Origin: JBQTJJ01 sp052387235
Lineage (GTDB): Bacteria; Actinomycetota; Acidimicrobiia; Acidimicrobiales; GCA-2861595
NCBI GenBank assembly: GCA_052387235.1
Contig: JBQTJJ010000033.1
Coordinates: forward strand, 1-64,000
Direction of reading: 5' to 3'
Length of the DNA: 64,000 bases
Shown here: positions 57,793 to 64,000 of the stretch, piece after piece
Numbering within the stretch: the stretch's first letter is position 1
How the letters are laid out: the number at the start of each line of letters is the position of its first letter
The notes under the pieces: generated by a model
The model's database searches: none
Seen by the model: only the letters and a program-made list of their open reading frames with translations
What the model was told of the DNA's origin: nothing
Made by a program: the position numbers and the translations under genes

Positions 57793-59195
57793 TCAAGCGG
57801 GCCAACCGCTGGTTCGACGAGCGCCTCGGTGTGTCCGGCTTCGTCCGCACCGCCTTGAACAAGGTCTTCCCGGACCACTGGTCGTTCATGCTGGGCGAGA
57901 TCGCGCTCTATTCGTTCCTCGTCCTGCTCATCACCGGCGTCTACCTCACCTTCTTCTTCGAGCCCAGCCTCAAGGAGGTCGTCTACGACGGGTCCTACGG
58001 GCCGCTCAAGGGCGTGGAGATGTCCCAGGCCTACGAGTCCACCCTGAGGATCAGCTTCGAGGTGCGCTCGGGGATGGTGATGCGCCAGATGCACCACTGG
58101 GCCGCCCTCGTGTTCCTGGCCGCCATCGTCGTGCACGTGGGCCGGGTGTTCTTCACCGGCGCCTTCCGCCGGCCCCGGGAGCTGAACTGGGTCGTCGGGG
58201 TCACCCTGCTGATCCTGGCCATGGCCAACGGCTTCGCCGGCTACTCCCTTCCGGACGACCAGCTGTCGGGCACCGGCCTGCGCATCGCCTACTCCATCGC
58301 CCTGTCCATCCCGTTCGCCGGCACCTGGGTGGCCTACCTGCTCTTCGGGGGCGAGTTCCCGGCCGAGTCGATCATCTCCCGCCTGTACGTGATCCACGTG
58401 CTGCTCCTGCCGGCCGTCATCATGGGGCTTCTGGTGGCCCACATGGCCATCCTGTGGCGCCAGAAGCACACCCAGTTCCGGGGCAGGGGCAAGACGGAGG
58501 AGAACGTGGTGGGGTCGCGCCTGTGGCCCAGCTACGCCCTCAAGAGCACGGGGTTCCTCTTCATGCTGGTGGCGGTGCTGGGCGCCCTCGGGGGGCTGGC
58601 CCAGATCAACCCCGTCTGGCTCTACGGGCCCTTCCGGCCGGCCGACGTGAGCGCCGCCTCCCAGCCCGACTGGTACGTGGGCTGGCTCGACGGCGCCCTC
58701 CGCCTGTTCCCGGCGTGGGAGATCCGCGCCTTCGGCCGCACCGTCCCGGCCGTGTTCTTCCCCGGGGTGCTGCTGCCGACCGTCAGCTTCGGGCTGCTGT
58801 ACGCGTGGCCGTTCCTGGAGGCCCGGTTCACCAAGGAGAACGACCGGGAGTACCACCTGCTCGACCGCCCCCGGGAGCGGCCGCTGCGGACCGGCATCGG
58901 GACGGCCGTGATCAGCTTCTACGTGGTGCTGTTCTTCGCCGCCGCCACCGACGTCCTGGCCACCGTGTTCGAGGTGTCGGTCACCGGCCTGCTGGTGGCG
59001 TTCCGGGTGCTGCTGCTCGGGCTGCCGCCGGTGGTGGGCTACGTCACGTACCGGCTGTGCAGGGAGGCGGCGGCCCTGCCGGACCAGGAGGCGGGGCCGC
59101 CGCAGGTGCGGCGCTCGCCCGCCGGCGGCTACGAGACCGTTTCCACCGGAGAAGCGGTCGGCGGGAGTGGGCACGAGCCGGCCGAGGGGAAGTAG
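57789..59195 (+). CDS. qcrB: Cytochrome b QcrB
   Basis: 468 residues. About eight membrane segments, four heme-ligand His (RQMHHWAALVF and VIHVLLLPAV are two of the sites), SLPDDQLSGTGLR and PDWYVGWLDGALRL at the quinol sites. C-terminus extends beyond the core with a polar tail. Transfers electrons from menaquinol to QcrA. GTG start overlaps qcrA by GTGA. Converges on ctaF with 135 bp between. Confidence 0.95.
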   Translation: MIKRANRWFDERLGVSGFVRTALNKVFPDHWSFMLGEIALYSFLVLLITGVYLTFFFEPSLKEVVYDGSYGPLKGVEMSQAYESTLRISFEVRSGMVMRQMHHWAALVFLAAIVVHVGRVFFTGAFRRPRELNWVVGVTLLILAMANGFAGYSLPDDQLSGTGLRIAYSIALSIPFAGTWVAYLLFGGEFPAESIISRLYVIHVLLLPAVIMGLLVAHMAILWRQKHTQFRGRGKTEENVVGSRLWPSYALKSTGFLFMLVAVLGALGGLAQINPVWLYGPFRPADVSAASQPDWYVGWLDGALRLFPAWEIRAFGRTVPAVFFPGVLLPTVSFGLLYAWPFLEARFTKENDREYHLLDRPRERPLRTGIGTAVISFYVVLFFAAATDVLATVFEVSVTGLLVAFRVLLLGLPPVVGYVTYRLCREAAALPDQEAGPPQVRRSPAGGYETVSTGEAVGGSGHEPAEGK

Positions 59196-59330
59196 CGGCC
59201 CGCCGGCGTTTCTCGTCTCAGTTTGCGCCCCGTGAGGGCGGTAACTGCACGCGGAATGCCCCGGTAAGACCGGCGCGGCCTGGCACCGCCCGTGGGGGGG
59301 CCTGGTCCGCGCCCCGCGCGGGTGGACTGT

Positions 59331-59714
59331 TCAGCGGGGGCGGCTGGACACGATGGCGCCGCACGCCGCGATCACGATGAGGGCGGCGCCGGGGACGGCC
59401 GGCCAGATGCCGAAGGCGATGCCGTTGGCGGCCAGCACGGCGCCGGTGGCGAGCAGCACGGGCCAGGCGGTGGGCCCCGGGAACGACCCCACCCGCCCGG
59501 CGCCCTCGGCCATGGCGGCGTCGGTGCGGTCCTCGGGGCGGGGCGCCATCCGCCGGGCCCACCACAGGAGCCACGCCCCGGGCATGAGCCCGAGGCCGAT
59601 GGTCACCAGCAGCATGGTGGAGCCGGCCACCTCGTAGCTGGTGAACCAGTAGAGGGCCGTGATCACCGAGAAGAAGGCGGCCGTTCCGAGGAAGACGAGG
59701 CCCTCGGTCCTCAC
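59331..59714 (-). CDS. ctaF: Cytochrome c oxidase subunit IV-like (CtaF)
   Basis: 127 residues, four hydrophobic segments. Opens with VRTEGLVFLGTAAFFSVITALYWFTSYEVAGS, then LVTIGLGLMPGAWLLWWARRM, matching actinobacterial subunit IV, which is small and stabilises the oxidase. GTG start overlaps the ctaD stop (GTGA, 59711-59714). Last gene of ctaC-ctaD-ctaF. Confidence 0.85.
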   Translation of the reverse strand: MRTEGLVFLGTAAFFSVITALYWFTSYEVAGSTMLLVTIGLGLMPGAWLLWWARRMAPRPEDRTDAAMAEGAGRVGSFPGPTAWPVLLATGAVLAANGIAFGIWPAVPGAALIVIAACGAIVSSRPR

Positions 59715-61396
59715 TCCGCCCCCACCCCGTCGGCCCGGGCCCCGTCGGGCCGGTCCTGGCGGCCGGCGGCGGCCATGCGGGCGTCGAACACGGGCCGGTC
59801 GGAGCGGATCGGGGGGAGGCTGTGGAAGTTGTGCTCGGGTGGTGGCGACGAGGTGGCCCACTCCAGGGTGTGCCCGCCCCACGGGTCGTCGCCGGCCGGC
59901 GCGCCGCTGCGGATCGAGCTCACCAGGTTCCAGAGGAAGGGCAGGGTGGAGACGGCGAGGAGGCCGGCGCCGGCGCTCGACAGCATGTTCAAGAAGTTGA
60001 GCCCCAGGTCGTCGCCGTAGTCGGGGACCCGGCGCACCATGCCCCGCAGCCCGAGCAGGTGCTGGGGGAAGAAGGTGAGGTTGAAGCCGATGAACAGCAG
60101 CCAGAAGTGGACCTTGGCCAGGCCGGTGCGCAGCATCCTCCCGGCCCACTTGGGGAACCAGAAGTACACGGCCCCGAAGCCGGCGAACACGGCGCTGCCG
60201 AACAGCACGTAGTGCATGTGGGCCACCACGAAATAGGTGTCGTGGGTGGCGAAGTCGACCGGGGCGGACGCCAGCAGCACGCCGCTCAGGCCGCCCAGGA
60301 GGAACACGAGCAGGAACCCCACCGCGAACAGCATGGGCGGCTCGAAGCTGATCTGGCCCCGCCACATGGTGCCGATCCAGTTGAAGAACTTGACGCCGGT
60401 GGGGACGGCGATCAGGAACGAGATGCCGCTGAAGAACGGCAGCAGCACGGCGCCGGTGGTGAGCATGTGATGGGCCCAGACGCCGACGGACAGGCCGGCG
60501 ATGGACAGGGTGGCGAAGACGATGCCCTTGTACCCGAAGACCGGCTTGCGGGAGAACACCGGGATGATCTCGGTGACCACCCCGAAGAAGGGCAGGACGA
60601 TGATGTACACCTCGGGATGGCCGAAGAACCAGAACAGGTGCTGCCACAGGATCGGGACCCCGCCGCCCTCCACGTCGAAGATGTGGGTGCCCATGTGGCG
60701 GTCGGCGAACAGCATGGCCAGGGCGCTGGTGAAGATGGGGAAGGCCAGCAGCACCAGGAGCGACGTGACGAGCATGTTCCAGGTGAAGACGGGCATGCGG
60801 AACATGGTCATCCCGGGCGCGCGCAGGCAGAAGACGGTGGTGATGACGTTCACGGCCGTGGCCACCGCCGACACCCCCGACAGGAGCAGGCCGGCGATCC
60901 AGAGGTCGGCGCCGGCGCCCGGCGAGTGGATGGCGGTGGAGAGGGGGGCGTAGGCGGTCCAGCCGAAGCCGGCGGCGCCCCCCGAGGTGATGAAGCCGGC
61001 GGTGACGGTGAGGCCGCCGCCCAGGTACAGCCAGTAGGACAGGGCGTTGAGGCGGGGGAAGGCCATGTCGGGGGCGCCGACGTGGAGGGGGATGAGGTAG
61101 TTCGCCAGCCCGAAGCCGAAGGGCGCCGCGAACAGGTACATCATCATCGTCCCGTGCATCGTGAACAGCTGGTTGTACTCGGACCGGTTCACGATCTGGA
61201 GGCCCGGCTCGGCCAGCTCGGTGCGCATCAGCATGGCCAGGAGCCCGGCCAGCAGGAAGAAGCCGAAGGCGGTCCAGATGTAGCTGAGCCCGATCGCCTT
61301 GTGGTCGGTGGTGGTGAGCCACTTGAGCAGCCCCGAGGGCTCGGGGTGCCCGGGCGGGGGCGGGGAGGCGGGCCGGGGCCGCTCCAGGACCGTCAT
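59711..61396 (-). CDS. ctaD: Cytochrome c oxidase subunit I
   Basis: 561 residues, twelve membrane segments. Heme a and CuB ligands are seen: FTMHGTMMMYLF, WFFGHPEVYIIVLPFFG (with the proton-pump Glu), HHMLTTG and VVAHMHYVLFGS. ATG 61396 chosen for the MTVLERPRP start, with ATGA overlap to ctaC. The longer frame upstream belongs to ctaC. Likely aa3-type. Confidence 0.97.
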   Translation of the reverse strand: MTVLERPRPASPPPPGHPEPSGLLKWLTTTDHKAIGLSYIWTAFGFFLLAGLLAMLMRTELAEPGLQIVNRSEYNQLFTMHGTMMMYLFAAPFGFGLANYLIPLHVGAPDMAFPRLNALSYWLYLGGGLTVTAGFITSGGAAGFGWTAYAPLSTAIHSPGAGADLWIAGLLLSGVSAVATAVNVITTVFCLRAPGMTMFRMPVFTWNMLVTSLLVLLAFPIFTSALAMLFADRHMGTHIFDVEGGGVPILWQHLFWFFGHPEVYIIVLPFFGVVTEIIPVFSRKPVFGYKGIVFATLSIAGLSVGVWAHHMLTTGAVLLPFFSGISFLIAVPTGVKFFNWIGTMWRGQISFEPPMLFAVGFLLVFLLGGLSGVLLASAPVDFATHDTYFVVAHMHYVLFGSAVFAGFGAVYFWFPKWAGRMLRTGLAKVHFWLLFIGFNLTFFPQHLLGLRGMVRRVPDYGDDLGLNFLNMLSSAGAGLLAVSTLPFLWNLVSSIRSGAPAGDDPWGGHTLEWATSSPPPEHNFHSLPPIRSDRPVFDARMAAAGRQDRPDGARADGVGAE

Positions 61397-62151
61397 CCGG
61401 CCGGCGCTCCGGCGGGGGCGGCGACCCCGGCCGGCGCCCGCCCGGCCAGCCACCGGTCGAAGGTGGCCTCGTCGACCGCCTCCACCACGAAGTCCATGCT
61501 GTCGTGGAGCAGGCCGCAGAACTCGGCGCAGCGGCCGTCGTAGCGCCCGGGCTTCACGACCTCGAGGTCGACCTCGTTGCGGATGCCGGGCACCGTGTCC
61601 CGCTTGAACAGGAAGGCGGGCACGTAGAACGAGTGCTGCACGTCGGTGGACTGCAGCACCAGGCGCACCTTGGCGCCGGTGGGGACCACCATCACCGGAT
61701 CCTCGTCGGGCGTGCCCACCACGTCGATCCCGGCCTCCTGGTAGTGGAACCGCCACTGCCACTGGAAGGCGGTGACCTCGATGGTGAGGTCGGGCTCGCC
61801 CTTCACCTCGTCGACGTCCCGCTGGACCCGCACGGTGAAGGCGAAGAGCACGGCCACGATCACGAGCGGGGTGGCGGTGTAGAGCACCTCGAGCGGGATG
61901 TTGGCGTGGGTCTGGGTGGGGAGGTCGTCACTGCGCCGGCGGTAGCGGAAGACGGCGAAGAGGATCAGTCCCCACACCAGGGCGCCCACGGCCACCGCCG
62001 TCCACATCGAGCCCTGCCACAGCTCGAAGATCTCCCGGCTCTGCTCGGACGCCCCCCGCGGGGCCCCGAACGAGGGCCCGTCGTCGCCGCACGCAGCCAG
62101 CAGGGCGAGGCCGGCCCCCGCCACCGCCAGGTTCCGCCGTGGATGATCCAC
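61393..62151 (-). CDS. ctaC: Cytochrome c oxidase subunit II
   Basis: 252 residues. Lipobox LLAAC at the end of the signal peptide, two membrane segments, FQWQWRFHYQ aromatic patch and the CuA site CAEFCGLLHDSM. GTG start 62151; TAGCGT lies eight bases upstream on the minus strand. First gene of ctaC-ctaD-ctaF. Confidence 0.96.
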   Translation of the reverse strand: MDHPRRNLAVAGAGLALLAACGDDGPSFGAPRGASEQSREIFELWQGSMWTAVAVGALVWGLILFAVFRYRRRSDDLPTQTHANIPLEVLYTATPLVIVAVLFAFTVRVQRDVDEVKGEPDLTIEVTAFQWQWRFHYQEAGIDVVGTPDEDPVMVVPTGAKVRLVLQSTDVQHSFYVPAFLFKRDTVPGIRNEVDLEVVKPGRYDGRCAEFCGLLHDSMDFVVEAVDEATFDRWLAGRAPAGVAAPAGAPAG

Positions 62152-62190
62152 GCCGGCGAACGCTAGTGCGCCGGCGACGGCCCGGGCGCC

Positions 62191-62352
62191 CTACGGCGTG
62201 GGCTGGCCGATGTCCTCGCCTGCGTCCGAGGCACCGGCGTCCATGAGCTCGACCTCGAGCTCCTCGCGGCTGGTGACGGGGTCGTCCTCCTCGGTGGCGG
62301 CCTCCTCCCGGACCTCTTCCTGGGTGGCCTCTTCGGGATCGCGCTCGTTCAT
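62191..62352 (-). CDS. Small acidic protein, unknown
   Basis: 53-residue frame: MNERDPEEATQEEV at the start, then more Glu/Asp and a C-terminus ending GEDIGQPTP. About a third of residues are acidic. Third codon positions are almost all G or C, as in real genes here. ATG 62352 follows TAGAAC by six bases, on the leaderless pattern. Divergent from the DJ-1 gene by 15 bp. Possibly a disordered regulator; no family recognised. Confidence 0.5.
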   Translation of the reverse strand: MNERDPEEATQEEVREEAATEEDDPVTSREELEVELMDAGASDAGEDIGQPTP

Positions 62353-62367
62353 GCCACAGTTCTACCC

Positions 62368-62961
62368 GTGCCCGGGCTCTCCATCGCCATCGTCGTGTTC
62401 CCCGGCGCCGAGGAGCTGGACTGGGTCGGCCCCTGGGAGGTCCTGTCGGGTTGGGCCGGTTCCTGGCCCGGCGACGACGTGCGGGTCTTCACCGTGGCCG
62501 ACACCGCCGGCGTCATCACCTGCGCCCGCCGAGCCCGCGTCCTGGCCGACCACACGTGGGAGACGGCGCCGGCCTACGACCTGCTGCTGTACCCGGGCGG
62601 TCCCGGCGTGCGCGACCTGCTCGGGGACGAGGCGGTACGGGCCCGGGTGCGCCAGGCGGCGGCCGACGGCGTGGTGCTGGCCAGCGTGTGCACGGGGGCG
62701 CTGGTGCTGGCCGATGCCGGCGTGCTCGACAACCGCCCCGCCACCACCTACTGGTCGTCGTTCGACGACCTGTGCAAGCTGGGCACCAACATCGAGCCCC
62801 GGCCCGACGACCGCTTCGTGGACGACGGGAACGTGGTGACGGCGGCCGGCGTGTCGGCCGGGATCGACATGGCCCTGCACCTGGTACGGCGCTTCTCCTC
62901 CGTCGAGCGGGCGCGCGAGGTGCGCCGCTTCATCCAGTACGACCCCGAGCCCCCGGTCTGA
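62368..62961 (+). CDS. DJ-1/PfpI family protein
   Basis: 197 residues. Class I glutamine amidotransferase-like fold; nucleophile Cys in ASVCTGALVLADAG, with the upstream Glu in FPGAEELDWVGPW and a GRxTTYW-like NRPATTYWSS. Resembles isonitrile hydratase and regulator-type PfpI proteins rather than proteases. GTG 62368. Function unknown; could handle glyoxals or nitriles. Confidence 0.85.
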   Translation: MPGLSIAIVVFPGAEELDWVGPWEVLSGWAGSWPGDDVRVFTVADTAGVITCARRARVLADHTWETAPAYDLLLYPGGPGVRDLLGDEAVRARVRQAAADGVVLASVCTGALVLADAGVLDNRPATTYWSSFDDLCKLGTNIEPRPDDRFVDDGNVVTAAGVSAGIDMALHLVRRFSSVERAREVRRFIQYDPEPPV

Positions 62962-62978
62962 GCGGACCGGGAGCCTCG

Positions 62979-63203
62979 TCATCCGTCGGCGGGCGGCAGC
63001 AGCTCGGCGGCGGCCTGGAGGGCCCGGGCCACGTCGCCGCCGCCCGCCGCCCACCGTCCCGCCAGGTAGGTGGCGAGGGGGGCGTTCCTGCGCTCCGTGC
63101 CGTGGGCCACGACCCGGGCCAGGTCGAGGAGGGCCTCGGCCTCCGCCGGGTCGATGGGGGAGATGTCCAGCGCGTCGGCGAATCGGTCGAGCCAGGGGTC
63201 CAT
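62979..63203 (-). CDS. DUF6457-like small protein
   Basis: 74 residues, helical. WLDRFADALDISPIDPAEAEALLDLARVVAHGTERRNAPLATYLAG is the DUF6457 pattern, often found beside or fused to molybdopterin-guanine dinucleotide genes. None of those is in view here. ATG 63203. The longer frame upstream belongs to the next gene. Function unknown. Confidence 0.72.
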   Translation of the reverse strand: MDPWLDRFADALDISPIDPAEAEALLDLARVVAHGTERRNAPLATYLAGRWAAGGGDVARALQAAAELLPPADG

Positions 63204-63235
63204 GGTGACAGCCTGCCTCGCGGCCCGGCCGGCGG

Positions 63236-64000
63236 TCAGCCCGGGACCCGGAAGGAGGCCTTGAACGCCTCGAACAGGTCCTGGGACCCCTCCCAGCGCT
63301 GCTCGTGGGTCTGGAAGTTGAGGGCGAAGCCGTGGGTACCGGTGACGAACCCGAGGTTCACGGCGTGGAGACGGGCGCCGCCGGCCGAGTAGGCGTACTC
63401 CCACACCGCCGCGTCGAAGCCCTTGTAGGACGTGGGATCGATGCCGATCTCCTCGTACTGGTCGTGGCGGGAGCCGAAGCTGCGGGACTGCGCCTCCCAC
63501 GCCCCTTCCGGCGACGGCCCCGGGGTGTCCGTCCAGTCGATCCGCAGGTAGCTCCGGGTACGGGGGTCGGTGATGTCGGTGCGGGTGCCGTCGAGGGCCC
63601 GCACCCGCCAGCCGGGGGGGTGGGCGATCGTGTAGCCGACCTTGGGGTCGGTGTAGGTGACCCAGTCGCGGGGCACGTCGCGGGCGCCGTCGCCGGCCTG
63701 CGTGCTCGGGGCGACCGCGCCGGCGTCCCCGTTCCCGCCCTCGTCGCGGGTGGCGCTCCACACCAGGGCAGCGAGGACCACGGCCACCACGGCCAGGAGG
63801 GCGGCGAGGGTCGTGGTGACGGGGCGTGTGAGCAGCCGGCGCCGGCCCGGCGCCGGCCCGGCGCCGGCGCGGGGCCCGGTCGGGGGGGGCGCGGGGCCAG
63901 GCTCGGTCACGGCCCGGGGCTCGGGCGGTGGGGGCGCGGGGACAGGCTCGGTCACGGCCCGGGGCCCGGTCGGTGGGGGCGCCGGCGCCGGCCCGGTCAC
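63236..64000 (-). CDS. Membrane protein with Pro-rich repeats, 5' end outside window
   Basis: At least 254 residues. N-terminal part has three 15-residue Pro-rich repeats, then one membrane segment (about 62-82), then an extracytoplasmic domain (about 105-254) with DWVTYTDPKVGYTIAHPPGWRV and a late HEQRWEGSQDLFEAFKASF. Such domains often end membrane kinases or stand alone. The frame runs to the window edge, so a kinase or another domain may precede it. The GTG at 64000 is only a formal start. Confidence 0.65.
   Translation of the reverse strand: MTGPAPAPPPTGPRAVTEPVPAPPPPEPRAVTEPGPAPPPTGPRAGAGPAPGRRRLLTRPVTTTLAALLAVVAVVLAALVWSATRDEGGNGDAGAVAPSTQAGDGARDVPRDWVTYTDPKVGYTIAHPPGWRVRALDGTRTDITDPRTRSYLRIDWTDTPGPSPEGAWEAQSRSFGSRHDQYEEIGIDPTSYKGFDAAVWEYAYSAGGARLHAVNLGFVTGTHGFALNFQTHEQRWEGSQDLFEAFKASFRVPG
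63866..64000. repeat. 45-bp tandem repeats coding for Pro-rich 15-residue units
   Basis: Three units of 45 bp; for example AGGCTCGGTCACGGCCC recurs 45 bp apart at 63899 and 63944. They code for Pro-rich units (RAVTEP, PAPPPP). The repeat may continue past the window edge. Confidence 0.6.

Noticed and set aside
59196..59330. Possible bidirectional terminator between qcrB and ctaF (CGCCC-CGTGA-GGGCG)
   Set aside because: The stem is only five pairs with no T-run; I could not support it as a terminator.

Overview
The window is about 64 kb of very GC-rich, densely packed actinobacterial chromosome. GTG starts are common, third codon positions are almost all G or C, genes often overlap in a GTGA or ATGA start/stop tetramer, and many monocistronic starts sit six bases after a TANNNT hexamer (leaderless-type promoters). 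InhA-type enoyl reductase, SenX3/RegX3-like regulation, actinobacterial QcrCAB and an hemE-hemH-hemY cluster all fit Actinomycetota. The combination suggests Acidimicrobiia or a related lineage, which is an inference. I see no rRNA, tRNA, insertion sequence, integrase, prophage or CRISPR array. This is core chromosome with some unusual gene pairings.

Layout: (1) 1-20 kb is a phosphate/polyphosphate region: lytic transglycosylase, two phoU genes divergent from senX3-regX3-phoU3, pstSCAB, Ppx/GppA, AraC-Ogt, PIN-PhoH, a ParA ATPase coupled to a CYTH-CHAD protein, a separate CYTH protein, Nudix plus SixA genes that look like a split MutT1, ppk1 and a HAD phosphatase. Three direct repeats with an 11-bp period and a GTTCACC-like core (PHO-box-like) lie before phoU/senX3, between pstS and ppx, and before ppk1. 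(2) 20-24.6 kb is a patchwork: SnoaL-like protein, DUF2237, a small membrane protein, two convergent secreted propeller-like proteins and an EamA transporter. (3) 24.6-32.6 kb is a FAS-II locus: fabZ with a tandem-HTH MerR-like regulator, divergent from fabD, a biotinyl-like protein lacking the biotin lysine, fabH, fabG, acpP, fabF, accD and inhA/fabI. (4) 32.6-38.7 kb: GtrA, a surface protein, diacylglycerol kinase-like protein, zinc ribbon, Nfu_N-HEAT fusion, lytic transglycosylase and an Lnt homologue with Ser in place of the catalytic Cys. (5) 38.7-41.6 kb is an NHEJ cluster with polymerase, Ku and ligase as separate genes. (6) 41.6-46 kb: a two-component system overlapping a DUF4173 membrane protein, then a Thr/Pro-rich membrane protein. 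(7) 46-49.4 kb: hemE-hemH-hemY. (8) 49.5-54.8 kb: HelD-like ATPase, RidA, FliA/WhiG-type sigma factor, LuxR-type regulator with a degenerate receiver, FlgN-like protein, rhodanese. (9) 54.8-62.2 kb: ctaG, ctaE-qcrC-qcrA-qcrB and convergent ctaC-ctaD-ctaF, encoding a bc1-aa3 branch. (10) The end holds a small acidic protein, a DJ-1/PfpI protein, DUF6457 and a gene running off the edge.

Working together: Pst uptake, PhoU signalling, SenX3/RegX3 control and PHO-like boxes would tie phosphate supply to polyphosphate synthesis (ppk1), degradation (Ppx) and perhaps storage-granule organisation (CHAD plus ParA). The ParA-CHAD pair is the best candidate here for an undescribed system. All assignments come from reading the sequence; no database search was run.
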